A DNA stretch of 64,000 nucleotides. Origin: Caballeronia sordidicola (GTDB taxonomy: Bacteria; Pseudomonadota; Gammaproteobacteria; Burkholderiales; Burkholderiaceae). Shown here one piece after another: positions 61,096 through 64,000 of the stretch; positions within the stretch are counted from its first letter, which is position 1, and each line of letters opens with the position of its first letter. Both the position numbers and the translations under genes were made by a program. The stretch lies in contig NZ_JNFG01000199.1 of NCBI RefSeq assembly GCF_000729995.1, forward strand, positions 124,001 to 188,000, written 5' to 3'. The notes under the pieces were generated by a model. It was not told where the DNA came from. It saw only the letters and a program-made list of their open reading frames with translations, and made no database searches.

Positions 61096-61616
61096 CAAAT
61101 CTTCTCCGTTGGTCTGGCAGGCAGCGGGCCGAAGAACATTTTCCGCAGCTTGTCGTGGCCGATCACGCGCGCCAATTCGGCGAGCACACAGTAGTGGGCG
61201 ATCAGCGTTACCAGCAGGATCTGAATGGCCCAGAAATGCGACCAGTTCATCTCGGCGAGGAGTTTCTGGTTGGCGGCGACCAAGCCGGGCGCTTCCTTCC
61301 AGTACTCGTAAACGCGCTCCAGATAGTGAACGATCAACGCCACCACGGCGTAAATGGCGGTCTTCCAGGCTGTATTCCAGATCAGCGGCTTCTCGGGAAA
61401 GCGATTGATGAATGGCAGCAGGTTGGCGAGCAGTACGGACTTGCCAAGAATCAGGGCGGCGATGGTTATGGAGGCGGACGTCGGCAACGTGATGCCGGTG
61501 CCATGAGTCATCAGCGCGCGAATGATCACGACAATGTGGAGGATGATGAAAAAAAAGATTGTCGGTGGCAACATTTCCATCAAGCCATGCTTGATCGTGG
61601 CGGTCAGTTTGCTCAT
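61095..61616 (-). CDS. Four-TM integral membrane protein
   Basis: A 173-residue membrane protein with hydrophobic segments at about 18-35 (PPTIFFFIILHIVVIIRALM), 45-70 (ASITIAALILGKSVLLANLL), 80-97 (WKTAIYAVVALIVHYLERVY) and 128-150 (WAIQILLVTLIAHYCVLAEL). Conserved-looking His, Arg and Glu residues lie next to the helices. AAGGACC precedes the ATG. It is the first gene of a coupled pair with a LysR regulator, an unusual order that may make it a sensor or target of that regulator. Similar proteins in proteobacteria have no known function. Confidence 0.72.
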   Translation of the reverse strand: MSKLTATIKHGLMEMLPPTIFFFIILHIVVIIRALMTHGTGITLPTSASITIAALILGKSVLLANLLPFINRFPEKPLIWNTAWKTAIYAVVALIVHYLERVYEYWKEAPGLVAANQKLLAEMNWSHFWAIQILLVTLIAHYCVLAELARVIGHDKLRKMFFGPLPARPTEKI

Positions 61617-62480
61617 GGTCCTTTTCTACGATGGTTGGCTTCCCCAGCGGCCGCTTGAGTCACGAGACGCAAAACGGCCCAATACGAGGTATGACGACTC
61701 GCGCGGCCTTAGCTGCCAGGAGCAGGAACCGCTGCCGGTCGGCATCGCTCGCCAACCCGATCCAGTGGTGACTCGAACCTGACCGCTTATGAAAGAGGTT
61801 TCGTTATGCAAACTGGCGCCGATGTAGCGTGCAGGCAGATCCAAGCCTGTTCGAGACATTAACTTGAACTTGATGAACGACCGATGTCTCGACAACAACG
61901 GTTGCCCGCGAAGCGAAGTCATGCTGATTCGTTGAGGATAACTGGCAAAGGCGACGCAAAGATCTTGCGCGTCGCCTTCGGCTGATAAACCTCAATCAAA
62001 CCTCAATCAATCCCCCAAAGAGCCAGAGTTTTGACGCGTGGCGAGGCGGGCTTTTAACTGCTCGATCATCTGAAATTGCGAGTTCTTGAGGGCCAATGCC
62101 TGAACAAAAAACTCCGCTCGTGCGGATTCCGCCCGTCCGTTCACGCAGGCAAGATGTCGCGACAGAGGTGTTCGCCGATGAAATAGTTCGAACGAACATT
62201 TCCGACCGATAGTGAAACGCGCCGCTTGAGTCAAGGGATTTCTATGGCTTTAAGCTCACTCGTTCGCGGCGCCTGCTGAACTTCGCCCTGCCGATCAGCC
62301 CCCAAATTTCGCGCTTGCGCCCCAGGCGGGCCTCACATGCGCATGACGAAAGCATAAAGTTATCCGCCAGTCTGCCGATATAACAGCGCTGAGGACGCGC
62401 CGCGCACTGATGTGGCGCGGCTCGCCGAGGCGCTATAAAAACAGTCGCACAAGACTGATACGAAACGAGAGAGAGGGCCG
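61617..62480. other. Long gap before the MHYT-GGDEF-EAL gene
   Basis: About 860 bp with no supported gene. It holds a perfect 10-bp inverted repeat AAGGCGACGC (61948-61957) / GCGTCGCCTT (61969-61978) with an 11-base loop and no T-run, and a smaller hairpin GCCGCGC...GCGCGGC at 62399-62421. A TATAAA stretch near 62435 may be the -10 of the downstream gene. Confidence 0.5.
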
Positions 62481-64000
62481 ATGACCGGTGTCTACAACCC
62501 CCTGCTTGTCAGCCTGTCGCTGATGGTCGCATTCCTTGCGTCCTACACGGCGGTGGAACTGTCCGGCGGGCTGAACGCGCTCGCGAGCGCGAAACGGCGG
62601 CCGCTATGGCTTGTCGGCGGCGCGGTGTCGATGGGCCTCGGCATCTGGTCGATGCACTTCATCGGCATGCTTGCGTTCTCGCTGCCGATTGCTGTCGGCT
62701 ACGATTTCTCCATCACCGCGGCGTCGCTGCTCCTCGCGATCATCGTGTCGCTGATCGCGCTTGCCACGGCGAGCCGCGGCGCGCTGTCGCGCAGGCGCCT
62801 GTGCGTCGCCGGGACGATCATGGGCATCGGCGTGGCCGGGATGCACTTCACCGGTATGCACGCGTTGCAGATGTCGCCGGGAATCGGATACACGATCTGG
62901 AAAGTCGCGCTGTCGGTGGGCGTGGCGATCGCCGCTTCAATGGCGGCGCTCTGGCTCGCTTTCACGCTGCGAACGTCGGGCATCGAGAATCTCGTCGTCA
63001 AGCGGCTCGGCGCGGCCTTCATCATGGCAATCGCGATCACCGGAATGCACTACCTGGGCATGAGTGCGGCCAACTTCGCCGACGGCAGCATATGCCTCTC
63101 GGGCGAAAAGCTCAATCCGAACTGGCTTGCGCTCATTGTCACGGCGACGTCGTTCGCCGTGCTGGTCGGCACGCTCGCCTTGCTCGGTTTCCATACGAGC
63201 AGCCTCTCCATCTCGCTCAAGCGCGCGAACCGGCAACTGCATTATCTCGGCACGCACGATGCGCTGACGAAGCTCCCGAACCGCCAGCAACTCTCTTTGC
63301 GAATCGCGCAGGCGGTCGACCAATGCACGCGGAAAGAATCGGCGTTCGCCGTCCTCTTCATCGATCTCGACGGCTTCAAGTCGATCAACGATTCGCTCGG
63401 TCACGGCGTTGGCGACGACTTGCTGCAAGTGTGTGCCGAGCGCCTGTGCCAGGACTTGCGCCGTACCGACATGGTGGCGCGCCTCGGCGGAGATGAATTC
63501 GTGATCGTGGTTGAAAACGTAGCCGAAGATGTGGACGATGCAGCGTCAGCCGTGGCGGTCGCCAACGGCGTACTGCGGCGGCTAAGCGAGGAGGTCATCG
63601 TCAACGGATTGCCGCTGCGCGTGAGTGCGAGCATCGGCATTGCGTTCTATCCGCGCGATGGCGGCAATTCCGACGAACTGCTCCACAGTGCGGACGCTGC
63701 GATGTACGCCGCCAAGCAAAGCGGGCGCAATACGTTCCGCGTGTTCGAGCCACAGATGAACCACGTCGCGCTCAAGTCGCTGATCCTGCAACGCGATTTG
63801 CATCGTGCGTTGAGCGACGGCGAACTAAGCGTGTCGTTCCAGCCGAAGTTCAGCGTTGCATCGCAATCGGTGACGGGCGTCGAGGCACTGATCCGCTGGC
63901 ATCATCCTGAACTCGGCGAGATTCTTCCGCTCGAATTCATCCCGATCGCGGAACGCTCGGGCCTCATTGTCGAGATCGGCGACTGGGTGCTGCATGAGGT
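62481..64000 (+). CDS. MHYT-domain GGDEF/EAL cyclic-di-GMP protein, 3' truncated
   Basis: The first 506 residues of a membrane-bound c-di-GMP enzyme; the frame is still open at the window end. The N-terminal MHYT sensor has seven predicted TM helices and the motif repeats MHFIGM, MHFTGM and MHYLGM, which may bind copper or a diatomic gas. The GGDEF domain has an intact active site (G336-G-D-E-F340) and an inhibitory I-site RRTD at 327-330. An EAL domain begins before the cut, with the Glu468-Ala-Leu signature. GAGAGAGGG lies just before the ATG. It could make, break or switch between c-di-GMP making and breaking. Confidence 0.93.
   Translation, partial: MTGVYNPLLVSLSLMVAFLASYTAVELSGGLNALASAKRRPLWLVGGAVSMGLGIWSMHFIGMLAFSLPIAVGYDFSITAASLLLAIIVSLIALATASRGALSRRRLCVAGTIMGIGVAGMHFTGMHALQMSPGIGYTIWKVALSVGVAIAASMAALWLAFTLRTSGIENLVVKRLGAAFIMAIAITGMHYLGMSAANFADGSICLSGEKLNPNWLALIVTATSFAVLVGTLALLGFHTSSLSISLKRANRQLHYLGTHDALTKLPNRQQLSLRIAQAVDQCTRKESAFAVLFIDLDGFKSINDSLGHGVGDDLLQVCAERLCQDLRRTDMVARLGGDEFVIVVENVAEDVDDAASAVAVANGVLRRLSEEVIVNGLPLRVSASIGIAFYPRDGGNSDELLHSADAAMYAAKQSGRNTFRVFEPQMNHVALKSLILQRDLHRALSDGELSVSFQPKFSVASQSVTGVEALIRWHHPELGEILPLEFIPIAERSGLIVEIGDWVLHE

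Noticed and set aside
61948..61978. Perfect 10-bp stem as an intrinsic terminator
   Set aside because: There is no T-run on either strand and no gene ends close by, so it is recorded only as an inverted repeat.
62007..62234. 75-codon minus-strand frame with a helical tail
   Set aside because: The last 40 residues look like an amphipathic helix, but the first part is poor and no ribosome site precedes it; not enough to call a gene.
1..64000. CRISPR arrays, tRNA or rRNA genes, insertion sequences, prophage integrase or att sites
   Set aside because: I looked for regularly spaced repeats, cloverleaf-type ends and transposase motifs and found none that I could support.

Overview
The window is high-GC DNA from a betaproteobacterium, most likely a Burkholderiaceae member of the Paraburkholderia/Caballeronia/Burkholderia group. 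The main pointers are a DUF3563 mini-protein, a phasin, a TerB-like protein, many LysR/GntR/LuxR regulators, a Paraburkholderia-style type VI secretion (T6SS) locus and the codon use. The genus is inferred from gene content; no rRNA or tRNA is present to settle it.

Left arm (1-15.3 kb): a truncated agmatinase-type ureohydrolase, a LysR regulator divergent from a branched-chain amino-acid-type binding protein, a two-gene operon of tandem paralogous small proteins behind a cluster of CGATAT boxes, and a catabolic-looking block. That block has a GntR regulator divergent from a TTG-started enoyl-CoA hydratase-like gene, an MFS carrier and an aldehyde dehydrogenase. A LuxR-type regulator with an in-frame hexanucleotide repeat follows, then an amidohydrolase-fold protein that has lost metal ligands, an NHL-repeat lipoprotein, a response-regulator remnant and an acyl-CoA synthetase-like enzyme.

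Envelope/stress section (15.4-19.5 kb): a glycine-zipper lipoprotein, an HdeA-like chaperone, a DUF4239-like membrane protein, a TerB-like protein, a universal stress protein and DUF3563. Several near-perfect inverted repeats lie between these genes.

T6SS island (19.9-47.0 kb): an unrecognised 595-residue protein, an AT-rich regulatory-looking gap with repeats, then tssB-tssC-hcp-tssE-tssF-tssG-tssH(clpV)-vgrG, a YwqK/MORN-type protein, a DUF4280 PAAR-like protein and a small membrane protein. Next comes a four-gene acidic-amino-acid module (solute-binding protein, SDF symporter, aspartate/glutamate racemase, second SDF symporter). It runs directly into tssJ-tssK-tssL-tssM-tssA. Start/stop overlaps tie the racemase to the second symporter and that symporter to tssJ, so the module is built into the secretion operon. 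Both symporters have lost the NMDGT motif and the distal sodium-site aspartate of their family, and TssM has lost its Walker A loop. I see this module as the most unusual system in the window.

Right arm (47.3-64 kb): two paralogous CoA-transferases, each with an extra C-terminal domain of about 140 residues. One heads a minus-strand operon with a ThDP enzyme and a zinc alcohol dehydrogenase. After these come a phasin coupled to a leucine-carboxyl-methyltransferase-type enzyme, a FUSC-family membrane protein, YghU, small hypothetical genes, a membrane protein/LysR pair, and an MHYT-GGDEF-EAL protein cut by the window end.
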